The translations under genes were made by a program, and so were the position numbers. Of a DNA stretch of 64,000 nucleotides, positions 1 to 9,333 are shown in pieces; within the stretch, counting starts at the first letter, position 1, and every line of letters begins with the position of its first letter. The notes under the pieces were generated by a model. That model did not search any database. It was not told the DNA's origin and worked only from the letters and a program-made list of their open reading frames with translations. Source of the DNA: Streptomyces katrae (GTDB lineage: Bacteria > Actinomycetota > Actinomycetes > Streptomycetales > Streptomycetaceae); contig NZ_CP020042.1 of NCBI RefSeq assembly GCF_002028425.1, positions 744,001 to 808,000 on the forward strand, read 5' to 3'.

Positions 1-2994
1 CTCGCTGGCCGACCGATGGCGGAGAAGCTGGCTCAGGAACTGGTCGAAGCACGAGTCGCACTGATCGAACACCTTGCACCGCTGGCCCTGAAAGCCCGGT
101 CTCTGCTGTCCGAAGCCCTCCAATGGCTGGCCGACCGGGGCATCACTCCCACTCCGGCACCAGCGGACTGGGCCGAAATCGTTGGTTCAGTTCTCACGTC
201 CACCGGGTTGCTGCTGCCAGACGGCGAAGGTCTCATCTTTGCCCACCACACCTTTGCCGAGCACATCTGCGACCTACTCGACGCCCGCCGCCTTCCGTCC
301 CGATTCGATCCCGACGATCCGATTTGGTGGAAAACCCTCAGCCTTGCGTGCACGGACGGGGATCTCACAGCGCAGCGGACGATCCTCCACAGAGCACTGA
401 TCAATAGCGACGCCTCTGAACTTCTCGACTGGCTGCTCGCGGGTAACGACATCGCCCGGGAGCTCGCTGCCGCACTGGTTTCACGTGGTGTTCGGGCGAC
501 AGCAGGTCAGCATGAAGCCCTGGCTCGCACCTTCGACTTCTGGCTGTGGCGGGCATTGCGCGGCGGCAACGGCCGGTTTGTAAACCAAGTGATCAGTAAC
601 CAAGTGGTCGGTGCACTGAGTCTGCTGCGCAGCCTTGATCATCCCCTCCAACGAGTGATCCACGGCGCTGCGGAGAACGCGGCCTTGCCCGACGTCGTGC
701 GCGAGGCCGCCGTGCACGATCTACTGCGCTCGGGCGAGCCGCATAGATCCCGCGGCCTCGCCCTTTTCCGCCGTTTCGCCTGCGATCCACAGCTCGCGGG
801 TGCAGTACGTGTCCGGGCGGCTCAAGCACTGGAGTTTGCAGGCGCTTTGCCGGCAGCGAGGGAAAGCCTCACTTTCCTGTCACAGGACGAGGCGTTCCTC
901 CACGAGCATCACCGCAACATGGCCGAGCAGCTACTGAGCGACGCCCCCGGGTGGATCTCGCTACCTCACAGGCCAGCCGCCGGCCCCTCACCCATCGATC
1001 TACGCCCGATTCCAGCAGACCTATCCATCGAGGAGGAATATGCAGAGGACTTGAGCACCCCGCCGGGCTTCATGGAGTCCCCTCGCGACTCAGATCAGGT
1101 GGTGCCATGGTCCGCCGAGGCAGGTCTCCTGGACCTGCCCGTCGACATCTCTGCGCTTCTGTCTCTCTCTCCGACGGCGGATGAAGAAAAGGTGGCCGCA
1201 GCAGCAGTCCGGGCGGTGGCCGCAGATTTGTTCTGCATCCTGCGAGGGCAGTCCCCACCTGGCGCACGTCAGGCTGCAAGCGCATGGTCGCGGCTCGCGA
1301 AGTGGCTCGGCACCCGACCTGCGCCTCTACATTCCGCGCACGCGGCATCGGTGATACGGCTCCTGGAAGCCGTCACTGGTCACCAACACCAGATGGATGA
1401 CCGACCCGGCCTTCTCGTCAGCCATCCACAGCGAGCCGTCCTGGCCGCGCTGCTGCTGCGAGCTCAGCCTGAGCACCAGCTGGCCGGGCTGCGGCTACTG
1501 ACTGGGCCGATGGCCATCTGGGACGTGAACGTCGTCCGATTCTTGCTGCAGGTCGCGGCCTCGTACCAACCAGGGCTACGCGAGCAGGTGGTCGCCCAGC
1601 ATTGCCGCATTCTGCTGGACTCGCGCCTACCGAATCTATGCAGGCAAGACATTCTGATGTCGGTCCGGAGCATCGACGCCGATGCTGCGGCCACCTTCCT
1701 CACCCAGCGCTGCACAGCCGACCCCTACATGGTGACCACGAATGTCCTCTGGCTGGGCCGCCAATACCGAGCGGAAGCGGTGGGCTACGTGCAGCGTAGG
1801 GCCCTCGGCTCGCTGGATGGCGTACTCGAAAGCTGGTGCAATGCAGCCAGCGTCCTGCTGGGGACCGGCTCGCGCGGTGACCGTGAGGAAATGGCCCGCA
1901 TATTGAAGGAGGTTGCGCTTCGTACGGAGGTTGGCTCTACGCAAGCGCTTGCCGTGACCGCAGTCCTCGCCAGTCACAATCGGGCGGAGGCAGGGCCCTG
2001 TGCGGGACACATAGCGAGCTCCGCTGCGGCATCCGACACGCACCGAATGGCAGCGGCCAGCCTCCTTGCCCGCCTCGGCGCCGGGCCGGACTACGAATCA
2101 GTCGTCCTGAACGTTCTCGACAGGCTTGACGCCCAACAGCCACCCCAGGGGGCAGTGGCTTTCGCCGCCGAGGTCGCATGTATCAGCTCGACAGTACGTG
2201 ATCGGTCCGAGGCATTCCTGCGCACCTGTCTGGAGTCTGGTTCGGTCGGACTCCCCACGGAGCTGGTTGTGGCCGAGCTGGCCAGTCTCGGCCCCTCCGC
2301 CCGAGCCCGCCTTTGCCGCGATCTTGTACGGCTACTACGAGGCTCAACGGACCGGCGGCAGTGGTCTGGGCTTCTGGAGGGCATCGCCCTGCTCGGGCCC
2401 GACTTGCACGAGGCCACCCAAACCCTGCTGTCTAGCCGAGTTCGGACATCGGAAACCGCGGCTGATCGCTTTGGTGCCATAGACCTCATCAATCACCTGA
2501 ATTGGCAAGGCTCTGGAGCTCAAGCAGCGGCGCTCCTAACGACCTTGGCCGACACCGAATCCGAGCCTCCGACGACGCGCGCCCTCGCAGCACGCCGCCT
2601 ATACAAGTACGGTCCGCAGCACCTCCCTACAGCGCTGTGCACCTTGCAGGCTCTAGCTGCAAATCACCACATCTTGCCGCCTCTGTTGAGCATCCAGATC
2701 GCAAGAGAACTCGCCACCGTCGGTGCCATCGAGCAAGCCGAACAGGTGCTCGCCACGCTTGCCCGGAACAGGGCCCTGTTGGAACCCGACCGAGTCGAGG
2801 CCGCGCTACTGCTGCTGGTCCTTGATCCCTCCTGCTCAGGAAGCACAAGGCAGACGCTCGCCGCTATGGCCCATGACCGGCGACTCTCCGCCGATACCCG
2901 AAGTTGGGCTGCCGAGGCACCATCAGCCCTAGCCCGGAGTAATCGGCACGCCGCTCTGCTGGGTCAGGCCCGTCGGCCAGCTCCGCACGGCTGA
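1..2994 (+). CDS. Large alpha-helical repeat protein, probable C-terminal part of a STAND/NACHT-type ATPase (5' truncated by window)
   Basis: The frame is open from base 1, so the gene starts upstream; an in-frame ATG at 16 has no visible ribosome site and is probably internal. About 997 residues are visible. Near residues 75-85 the segment FAHHTFAEHICDLL resembles the winged-helix end of STAND ATPases (typical form F.H.TFqEYlaA). The remaining ~850 residues are Ala/Leu-rich helices spaced like HEAT/armadillo repeats, which often form the ligand sensor in this class. No nucleotide-binding motif is visible because that part would lie upstream. Codon use is less GC-biased than in later genes, suggesting transfer. 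The decayed recombinase and Mrr-like nuclease nearby fit a defence island. The STAND assignment is inference; helical repeat content is what can be seen. Confidence 0.6.
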   Translation, partial: LAGRPMAEKLAQELVEARVALIEHLAPLALKARSLLSEALQWLADRGITPTPAPADWAEIVGSVLTSTGLLLPDGEGLIFAHHTFAEHICDLLDARRLPSRFDPDDPIWWKTLSLACTDGDLTAQRTILHRALINSDASELLDWLLAGNDIARELAAALVSRGVRATAGQHEALARTFDFWLWRALRGGNGRFVNQVISNQVVGALSLLRSLDHPLQRVIHGAAENAALPDVVREAAVHDLLRSGEPHRSRGLALFRRFACDPQLAGAVRVRAAQALEFAGALPAARESLTFLSQDEAFLHEHHRNMAEQLLSDAPGWISLPHRPAAGPSPIDLRPIPADLSIEEEYAEDLSTPPGFMESPRDSDQVVPWSAEAGLLDLPVDISALLSLSPTADEEKVAAAAVRAVAADLFCILRGQSPPGARQAASAWSRLAKWLGTRPAPLHSAHAASVIRLLEAVTGHQHQMDDRPGLLVSHPQRAVLAALLLRAQPEHQLAGLRLLTGPMAIWDVNVVRFLLQVAASYQPGLREQVVAQHCRILLDSRLPNLCRQDILMSVRSIDADAAATFLTQRCTADPYMVTTNVLWLGRQYRAEAVGYVQRRALGSLDGVLESWCNAASVLLGTGSRGDREEMARILKEVALRTEVGSTQALAVTAVLASHNRAEAGPCAGHIASSAAASDTHRMAAASLLARLGAGPDYESVVLNVLDRLDAQQPPQGAVAFAAEVACISSTVRDRSEAFLRTCLESGSVGLPTELVVAELASLGPSARARLCRDLVRLLRGSTDRRQWSGLLEGIALLGPDLHEATQTLLSSRVRTSETAADRFGAIDLINHLNWQGSGAQAAALLTTLADTESEPPTTRALAARRLYKYGPQHLPTALCTLQALAANHHILPPLLSIQIARELATVGAIEQAEQVLATLARNRALLEPDRVEAALLLLVLDPSCSGSTRQTLAAMAHDRRLSADTRSWAAEAPSALARSNRHAALLGQARRPAPHG

Positions 2995-3929
2995 AGGGCT
3001 GCGGTGCCGCCATGGTGCGCACTTATATCGGCGGTCGGCAGTCCAGCGTCATGGCGGATGGGTTAAAGGCCAGCCGCGTCTTCATCCGCGCTTTCGGCCG
3101 CATCAAGGTTCCTGGCGCCCGCCGAAACTGGACCGCCGCGAAGTCGCAAGGCGCTCGTCCGACCTGCCCCGGCCCACTCCTCCCCGTCGAGGTCGGGAGC
3201 GGCTTCCAGAGGCGTGTCACGCTGCTTCTCCGAGGCCGGCATCCAGAATCCGGGCAGCCTTGGTGATGTTCCCCGGCATCAGGGGCCGATAGGTTCGATA
3301 CGTCTCCTCGATGGACTTGTGCCCCATCCATTCCGCTACGTCGGTGATGGGTTAACCCGAGCCCGTGCAGGGCGTGGCTATTCCCGGCCGCCGCTGCTGC
3401 GTATGCCAGGTCCTCGGCGCGCTGATGGTGACCTCGTCCTTCGCTGTACCATGACATCCGCTCGAGAGCCTTCGGGTGCTTCGCAGCGGCAGCCGCACTG
3501 TAGAAACACGCGGCAGTGGCGTGGTCACGGTGATAGCGCGATGGGCCGCAGCCTGCGGCTGGCCGGCCGGGCGCAGTCAGAGAGCTTGTGCGGGGGAAGA
3601 CGCAGCCGCACGTCTCGTGGCCGGTCCAGCGTGGAAGTTCTTCAACCGGTGGGTTGCCCGCTCCGCTGTCCAAGCCCTAGCGATTCACTCTCTCGTAGCG
3701 CGTTGGATCGAGGCATGCTCCGTGGAGCCCTGTCGGCCCGCCCCTCGTTTGTGTGCCGGCTCGCCGCCGCCACGGGCCATCGGGCAGGGACCCACTCCGC
3801 GCCGACCAAGATCCGGGCCATACGCGGACCAGCCGCCTGCAGCCGGGTCGAATCGTGGCCGTTTCCGCTGGTCAGCGGCCATGCGAGGCGTGTACCACCA
3901 GCACACGAAGAACCTGCTGGCCTGCAGTC
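2995..3929. other. Gene-poor degenerate stretch between the STAND-like gene and the nuclease gene
   Basis: About 935 bases with no intact reading frame that reads like a protein. The only recognisable content is a broken tyrosine-recombinase C-terminus on the minus strand (separate entry). The 3450-3929 part has open frames on both strands, but none resembles a known family or shows consistent Streptomyces codon bias. This looks like decayed mobile-element DNA. Confidence 0.6.
3217..3450 (-). pseudogene. Tyrosine recombinase (phage/ICE integrase) C-terminal remnant, frameshifted
   Basis: On the minus strand, about 3217-3350 translates to DVAEWMGHKSIEETYRTYR followed by PLMPGNITKAARILDAGLGEAA and TGA. 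This is the typical C-terminus of actinobacterial site-specific integrases: a GHKSIEET.RTY block with the nucleophile tyrosine. Upstream the similarity continues only by changing frame: SHALHGLGL (the segment around the conserved catalytic His/Arg block) is in another frame, and DEVTISAPRTWHT in a third. At least two frameshifts therefore separate the pieces, and no N-terminal arm or core-binding domain is recognisable. The gene cannot make an active recombinase; it marks a former integrated element next to the nuclease gene. Confidence 0.75.
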
Positions 3930-5630
3930 TCAGGATGTGCGGGAACTGGGGCCGGGGATCGCCAGTGGTGTGGGTGTCAGGGTGCTGAGGTCGGTGGCGT
4001 CGCCGGGACGGGCCAAGTAGAGCCGGTACGACTCTCCGTCAGCGGGGCGGAGCGTGACCTTCTGCCCCTCCGCGTGGCCCGCGGCCAAGGCGTGCAGGAC
4101 CTGTTCGGCGTCTTCCGCCCGGACGTGGGGGTGGTAGATGTGGACGGGACCGAGCGGTAGCTCGCGGTCGGCGAGCGGGAGGTTGAAGGTCGGCAGCAGT
4201 GCTCTGTTGGCCGCGCCTTCGCCCATCAGGAGTGCGCGCAGGGCTGGGGAGTCCTGGCCGTTGAGTTCTATGGTCAGGCTGGCGAGGAACGGGTTGGCGA
4301 CGCAGTGTCCCTCGATGAGGAGTCGGGCGATGCGCAGTAGTACGCGGTCGGCCGGCCGTAGCTCGCTGGGGACGGAGAAGTAGTGGCATGCGTGCTGCTG
4401 GACGACGTGCAGGTCTTCCACGGTCAGCCGGAGCCTGGCGAGCCGTTCGATGTCGTCACGGGTGACAGCGGCCCCGGGGAATGCGCCTGAAGCCAGCTCC
4501 TGGCCATTGAGGCGGAGGTGGAAGGCGCTTCCTTCCAAGACCAGATCGTAGATGTCGAGTGCCTGGAGCGCGTCGGAGCAGGATAGCCCGGTCAAGTCGA
4601 CGTCGCAGTTCGCCGCTGTCGGTACGCCTGCGTCGTCGGCGTGGTAGATCGTGAGCCGGAAGCCGGTGAACGCAAGGTCGAGGCTGCTGCCGAGTTGGCC
4701 CTTGCCGTGGGCGCGCACAGTCCCCTCGTGCGCCGATCGCACCTTCCCGGCATCGTCGAGGAAGACCAGCTCGGCACTCTGGCCCTCGCCTGGTGCGGGC
4801 GACACCGGTGCCATCCGCACCTCGGCGTTCTCTCCGTCGAGGTGGAGCCAATCGGGGCCGTGCACGCTGAGCTCCTCGATGGCTGACGCGGGGAGGACGA
4901 GTTCCTCGGCCGTGCCGAATCCCACGACGCGCCGCACCGCCGCCGCCAAACCCGGATCGGCGTCCCTCAGGTGGCCGCGGACGGTGAAGTAGATCGGGCT
5001 CACCTGCTGCGCACGGGGGTGTTTCGGCCGCAGGGTCTGCACTACGGCGCCGTTACGATAGGCGACGTCGATGGACCAGTGCAGATCGAGGCGGTCGATC
5101 CGCCGGCCCAGAGCACCAACCCGTTGGGCGATGTCGTCGGTCCCGCCCGCCAGGAACGCCAGTTCCGCCCTGTAGTCGCGCGCCGCCTCCCTCAAATCGT
5201 CCCGGATGAACGAGCTCTCCAGGTCCGCGTGCAGGGCCAGCTTGTCGTCCAGCCAGGCCCGGTCCAGGACACGGATACGCGGCCGCTCGGCGCCGGTGCC
5301 GAGGTTGTTGACGAAGGCGCGCTCCTGCGGCGTTAGCGCACAGGGGACGACCAGCACCCAGTCATCAGGGTCGTGCTCCACGGCTTTCTGAAACGACCGT
5401 TTGATGCCCGCCCTGCGACCTTGGTACGAGCCGGGGAAGCCGTCCGGGAAGTACTTCAGCTGGTAGATCCACACACGGCCGTCCACGCTCACTTTGATGT
5501 CGATGCCGCCGTCGCCGCCGCGCCCGTTCATCACCTCCACTTCGGCGTCCTCGGCGTAGAGCCGGTGCACCAACGCCTCCACGATGCGGTCGAACCGAGG
5601 CTGGGTGAGGTGGTCCCAATCGATCGCCAT
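3930..5630 (-). CDS. Mrr-like restriction endonuclease fold protein with large uncharacterised C-terminal region
   Basis: 566 aa. The first ~110 residues have a restriction-endonuclease-like core: an acidic N-terminal helix (FDRIVEALVHRLY), then GGDGGIDI, then QLKYF. Together these give the E...D...QxK active-site pattern of Mrr-type nucleases that cut methylated or foreign DNA. Residues ~115-160 read as a further alpha/beta segment (VLVVPCALTPQE). The remaining ~400 residues are soluble and not recognised; they could be a sensor or binding region. ATG at 5630 was chosen because AGGAGG lies 9 bases upstream; a longer frame runs to 5681 without such a site. The gene stands alone on the minus strand between a decayed integrase and a repeat-bearing intergenic region, a common defence-gene setting. 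Nuclease family is fairly sure; target and partners are unknown. Confidence 0.75.
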   Translation of the reverse strand: MAIDWDHLTQPRFDRIVEALVHRLYAEDAEVEVMNGRGGDGGIDIKVSVDGRVWIYQLKYFPDGFPGSYQGRRAGIKRSFQKAVEHDPDDWVLVVPCALTPQERAFVNNLGTGAERPRIRVLDRAWLDDKLALHADLESSFIRDDLREAARDYRAELAFLAGGTDDIAQRVGALGRRIDRLDLHWSIDVAYRNGAVVQTLRPKHPRAQQVSPIYFTVRGHLRDADPGLAAAVRRVVGFGTAEELVLPASAIEELSVHGPDWLHLDGENAEVRMAPVSPAPGEGQSAELVFLDDAGKVRSAHEGTVRAHGKGQLGSSLDLAFTGFRLTIYHADDAGVPTAANCDVDLTGLSCSDALQALDIYDLVLEGSAFHLRLNGQELASGAFPGAAVTRDDIERLARLRLTVEDLHVVQQHACHYFSVPSELRPADRVLLRIARLLIEGHCVANPFLASLTIELNGQDSPALRALLMGEGAANRALLPTFNLPLADRELPLGPVHIYHPHVRAEDAEQVLHALAAGHAEGQKVTLRPADGESYRLYLARPGDATDLSTLTPTPLAIPGPSSRTS

Positions 5631-5997
5631 GTGAGTGCGCCTCCTATGCCGGTGCTCAAGCGTCTCACCACCCGCTGACACTCGGCGTCGCAGCGGCAGG
5701 CTGCGGACCCGATGCGCGCCGAAGGTCGGAGTTCAACGCTGCGTAGTCAGCACCGAACCAGCACGGGAGGGGGGATGAGGTGGGATGACGTGGGCTTTTG
5801 GTCAGCACCGAACCAGCACGGGAGTCAGCACCGGCCTTCCAAAACGGGCGGAATTCTGCAAATCCGGCGCCATACGGAAGGGGCCCCTCCGTGGGCGAAA
5901 ATGAGCCAGCGGCTGGTGAGTGGTGATGTGGCACACAAGGTGGGCTGGGATTGTGATGGTCTGCCACATATGCCGTTGACCTGGGGACTTCTACGTT
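5631..5997. other. Divergent intergenic region with direct repeats
   Basis: 367 bases between the divergent nuclease (5630, minus) and transporter (5998, plus) genes. It should carry both promoters. It is poorer in GC than the flanking genes and contains a 24-base direct repeat (separate entry). No gene was recognised in it. Confidence 0.6.
5746..5834 (+). repeat. 24-bp direct repeat, two full copies plus a partial third
   Basis: Identical 24-base copies lie at 5746-5769 and 5801-5824 (period 55 bases). Each begins GTCAGCACCG and ends AGCACGGGAG. A partial third copy, TCAGCACCG, starts at 5825. The repeat sits at the junction between the accessory-looking left end and core-like genes. It could be a duplicated regulatory element or a recombination scar. 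Confidence 0.85.
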
Positions 5998-7410
5998 GTG
6001 GCGACACCCGACGTCCCCGCAGACCCCCTGGAAGTGGTGCACATGGTCTCCGCAGCAGCGAGCAGAACGAGTCCGTCCGGCATACGGAGGATCGTCGCCG
6101 CCAGCCTCATCGGGACCACCATCGAGTGGTACGACTTCTTCCTCTACGGATCCGCCGCCGCCCTCGTCTTCAACACCCTGTTCTTCCCGGCCGACGACCC
6201 CCTCGTCGGGACCCTGCTGGCGTTCCTCACCTATGCCGTCGGGTTCGCCGCGCGGCCGCTCGGCGGGGTGGTGTTCGGGCACTTCGGGGACCGGGTCGGG
6301 CGCAAGCGGCTGTTGGTGGTGAGTCTGCTGATGATGGGCGGGGCCACCTTCGCCATCGGGCTGCTGCCCACGCATGCCGGCGTCGGCGCCCTCGCGCCCG
6401 TGTTACTGACCCTGCTGCGGCTGGTGCAGGGGTTCGCGCTGGGCGGGGAGTGGGGCGGGGCCGTGCTGCTGGTCGCCGAGCACGGGGACGACCGCCGCCG
6501 GGGGTTCTGGGCCTCTTGGCCGCAGGCCGGGGCGCCCGGCGGGAACCTGCTCGCCACCGGGGTGCTGGCGCTGCTGGCAGCCGTGCAGTCGGACGAGGCG
6601 TTCCTCGCCTGGGGCTGGCGGGTGCCGTTCCTGCTGTCCGGGGTGCTGGTGATGGTCGGACTGTGGATCCGGATCTCGGTGTCGGAGTCGCCGGCGTTCC
6701 TGGAGGCGCGGGCGCGGGCGGAGGCCGAGGAGGCGGCGGGGCACAAGCAGCGGCCGCCGGTGCTCGAGGTGTTCCGGGTGCACGGGCGGGAGGTCGTGAC
6801 GGCGATCGGCGTGCGGCTCGGGGAGAACGTCTCGTACTACGTCCTGACCGCCTTCCTGCTCGTGTACGTCACCGTGCACCTGCACCTGCCCAAGTCGGAC
6901 GCCCTCAACGCGGTGCTGATCGGTTCGGCGGTGCACTTCGTGACGATCCCGCTGTGGGGTGCGCTGTCGGACCGGATCGGGCGGCGGGCGGTGACGCTGG
7001 TGGGGTCGGTCGGGATGGCCGTGTGGGCGTTCGCGTTCTTCGCGCTGCTCGACTCGCGGTCCTTCGCGGTGATCGCCGTCGCCGTCACGGCGGGGCTGCT
7101 GCTGCACGGGGCGATGTACGGGCCGCAGGCGGCGTTCATCTCGGAGATGTTCGACACCCGGGTGCGGTACTCCGGGGCGTCGATGGGCTCCCAGCTGGCC
7201 TCGCTGCTCGGCGGGGCGCTCGCGCCGATCGTCGCCGTCGAACTGCTCAAGGACTACGGCTCGTCCGTTCCGGTGTCCGTGTACCTGTGCGCGGCGGCGC
7301 TGGTCACGACGGTGGCCGCCGTGGCCGCCCGGGAGACCAGGGGCCGCAGTCTCACCGGGGCGCGGAGGGCCGCACCGGTGGCCACGGCCGGTACCCCGAG
7401 CGGGCGTTGA
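5998..7410 (+). CDS. MHS-family MFS transporter (metabolite:H+ symporter)
   Basis: 470 aa with about 12 membrane segments. The start of the membrane domain, IGTTIEWYDFFLYGSAAAL, and the loop GHFGDRVGRKRLL are hallmarks of the metabolite:H+ symporter branch of the MFS, which takes up organic acids or osmolytes such as shikimate, alpha-ketoglutarate and proline/betaine. RLVQGFALGGEWGGA and the second-half loop LSDRIGRRAV are also typical. The substrate cannot be read from sequence. GTG at 5998 has GGGGAC upstream; an internal ATG at 6043 preceded by GGAAG is a possible alternative. The PucR-type regulator follows after 13 bases, so the two are probably co-transcribed and the regulator may sense the imported compound. 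Confidence 0.85.
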   Translation: MATPDVPADPLEVVHMVSAAASRTSPSGIRRIVAASLIGTTIEWYDFFLYGSAAALVFNTLFFPADDPLVGTLLAFLTYAVGFAARPLGGVVFGHFGDRVGRKRLLVVSLLMMGGATFAIGLLPTHAGVGALAPVLLTLLRLVQGFALGGEWGGAVLLVAEHGDDRRRGFWASWPQAGAPGGNLLATGVLALLAAVQSDEAFLAWGWRVPFLLSGVLVMVGLWIRISVSESPAFLEARARAEAEEAAGHKQRPPVLEVFRVHGREVVTAIGVRLGENVSYYVLTAFLLVYVTVHLHLPKSDALNAVLIGSAVHFVTIPLWGALSDRIGRRAVTLVGSVGMAVWAFAFFALLDSRSFAVIAVAVTAGLLLHGAMYGPQAAFISEMFDTRVRYSGASMGSQLASLLGGALAPIVAVELLKDYGSSVPVSVYLCAAALVTTVAAVAARETRGRSLTGARRAAPVATAGTPSGR

Positions 7411-7423
7411 GGGGCGGCCCCGT

Positions 7424-9325
7424 ATGCTCGGCGGCGTGAGCGACGCGGGGCTGCGGGAGCTGCTCGGGCTGCTGGCCCAGGGCGCGCCGGCCGAGGAGTT
7501 CTCCCGGCCGGCCGCGGCCGCGCGCGCGGCGGGCGCGTCCGCGGCCGAGGTGGCCGCCCTGGAGGAGGCCACCGGGGTGGCCCTGGAGATCCACCGGACG
7601 CTGGCCCAGCACCGCACGCGCGAGGCGGAGCTGACCGCGCTGTTCGACACGGCGGGTGACCTGGCGGCGCTGCGGGACCTGGACTCGGTGCTGCGGGCCA
7701 TCACCCACCGGGCCAAGCAGCTGCTGCACACCGACGTCACCTATCTCTCCCTCAACGACGAGGCGGCCGGCGACACCTTCATGCGGGTCACGGACGGTTC
7801 GGTGTCGGCGGCGTTCCAGCAGCTGCGGCTCGGGATGGGCGAGGGGCTGGGCGGGCTGGTCGCGCAGACCGCCCGCCCCTACGCCACCGGCGACTACCAG
7901 CGTGACCCCCGCTTCCGGCACACCGGGCCCATCGACAGCGCGGTCGGCGAGGAGGACCTGCACGCCATCCTGGGGGTGCCGCTGCGGCTGGGCGCCCGGG
8001 TGATCGGGGTGCTGTTCGCCGCCGACCGCAGCCCGCGCGAGTTCGGCCCGCGCGAGGTGGCGCTGCTGTCCTCGCTCGCCGACCACGCGGCCATCGCCAT
8101 CGACGGGGCGCGGCTGCTGGAGGAGACCCGGCGGGCGCTGGCCGAACTGGGGGTCGCCTCCCGCACCATCCAGGAGAACAGTGACGCGCTGCGCCGCGCG
8201 GAGGAGGCGCACGACCGGCTCACGGGCCTGGTGCTGCGCGGCGGGGACCTGGGCGAGGTGGCGGCGGCCATCGGCGCGCTCCTCGACGGGGGCACGCTCG
8301 TCCACGACGCCGAGGGCGTGGAGCTGGCCCGTTCGCGGACCCGTGCCGCGGCGCCGCCCGACCGGGCCGTGACCGCCTCCCGGACCAGCGGCCGGGCCGT
8401 CGCCGCGGACGGGAGCTGGGTGTGCGCCGTCCTGGCCGGCCCCGAGCTCCTGGGCAGCGTGACCCTCACCGGGCGGCCCGGTCTGGACGCGGCCGGGCGG
8501 CGGCTGTTCGAACGGGCGGCCATGGTCACGGCCCTGCTGCTGCTCCTGCGGCGGTCGGTCGCGCAGACCGAGGACCGGATCCGCGGGGAGCTGCTCGGTG
8601 ATCTGCTGGGCCCGTCCGGGGATCCGGCGGGGCTGACCGAGCGCGCCCGCCGGCTGGGGGTCGATCTGGCCCGCCCGCACGCCTTGTTCGTGCTGCACAG
8701 CGACACCGCCCCGCGTCCGCGCCTGCTCGCGGCCGCCGCGCACCAGGCCCGGGAGCGCCGGGGCCTGGCGGGGGTCCACCACGACCACGCGGTGCTGCTG
8801 GCGCCCTCTCAGGAGACGGGTGCGGACGCCGCCGGGCTGGCGGCGGCGCTGGCCAGGGCCCTGGGCGCCCCGGTGACGGTCGGCGCGGCGCGGGCCGGGG
8901 GAGGTGCGGCGGCGCTGCCCGCCGCGCACGCGGAGGCCCTGCGCTGTCTGACGACCCTGTGCGCCCTGGGCCGGGCCGGGGACGGCAGCACGCTCGCCGA
9001 ACTCGGTTTCCTCGGCGTCCTGCTGGGCGACCGGCCGGACCTGTCCGGGTACGTCAGGTCGGCGCTCGGGCCCCTGCTGGACTACGACGCCCGGCGCGGC
9101 AGCGAGCTGGTGCACACCCTTCGGGTCTACTTCGCCTCGGGGATGAGCCAGGCGCGGGCGAAGGAGGTGCTGCACGTGCACGTGAACACCGTGGTGCAGC
9201 GTCTGGAGCGGATAGGCCGCCTCCTGGGTCCCGACTGGCAGTCGCCCGACCGCGCCCTGGAGCTCCAGCTCGCCCTGCGCCTGCACCAGGTGTCCGTACC
9301 TCAGACTCCGACCCATGACCTTTGA
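7424..9325 (+). CDS. GAF-domain PucR-family transcriptional regulator
   Basis: 633 aa. A GAF-type sensor occupies about residues 65-230 (DLDSVLRAITHRAKQLL through LSSLADHAAIAIDGARLLEE), followed by a short coiled linker. The C-terminus is the PucR helix-turn-helix: ARAKEVLHVHVNTVVQRLERI, then LELQLALRLHQV. PucR/CdaR proteins usually activate catabolic or transport genes in response to a small molecule. ATG at 7424 has GAGGGG nine bases upstream; GTG at 7436 is an alternative. The gene lies directly behind the MHS transporter, so local control of uptake is the simplest role. The GAF ligand is not predictable. Confidence 0.85.
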   Translation: MLGGVSDAGLRELLGLLAQGAPAEEFSRPAAAARAAGASAAEVAALEEATGVALEIHRTLAQHRTREAELTALFDTAGDLAALRDLDSVLRAITHRAKQLLHTDVTYLSLNDEAAGDTFMRVTDGSVSAAFQQLRLGMGEGLGGLVAQTARPYATGDYQRDPRFRHTGPIDSAVGEEDLHAILGVPLRLGARVIGVLFAADRSPREFGPREVALLSSLADHAAIAIDGARLLEETRRALAELGVASRTIQENSDALRRAEEAHDRLTGLVLRGGDLGEVAAAIGALLDGGTLVHDAEGVELARSRTRAAAPPDRAVTASRTSGRAVAADGSWVCAVLAGPELLGSVTLTGRPGLDAAGRRLFERAAMVTALLLLLRRSVAQTEDRIRGELLGDLLGPSGDPAGLTERARRLGVDLARPHALFVLHSDTAPRPRLLAAAAHQARERRGLAGVHHDHAVLLAPSQETGADAAGLAAALARALGAPVTVGAARAGGGAAALPAAHAEALRCLTTLCALGRAGDGSTLAELGFLGVLLGDRPDLSGYVRSALGPLLDYDARRGSELVHTLRVYFASGMSQARAKEVLHVHVNTVVQRLERIGRLLGPDWQSPDRALELQLALRLHQVSVPQTPTHDL

Positions 9326-9333
9326 TTCATTGC

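Noticed and set aside
2995..3930. A tRNA gene as integration site for the decayed integrase
   Set aside because: No cloverleaf or T-loop signature was found near the integrase remnant on either strand.
5712..7439. A long frame covering the MHS transporter in another phase
   Set aside because: Arg/Gly-rich translation without membrane segments; the real transporter frame has intact MFS motifs.
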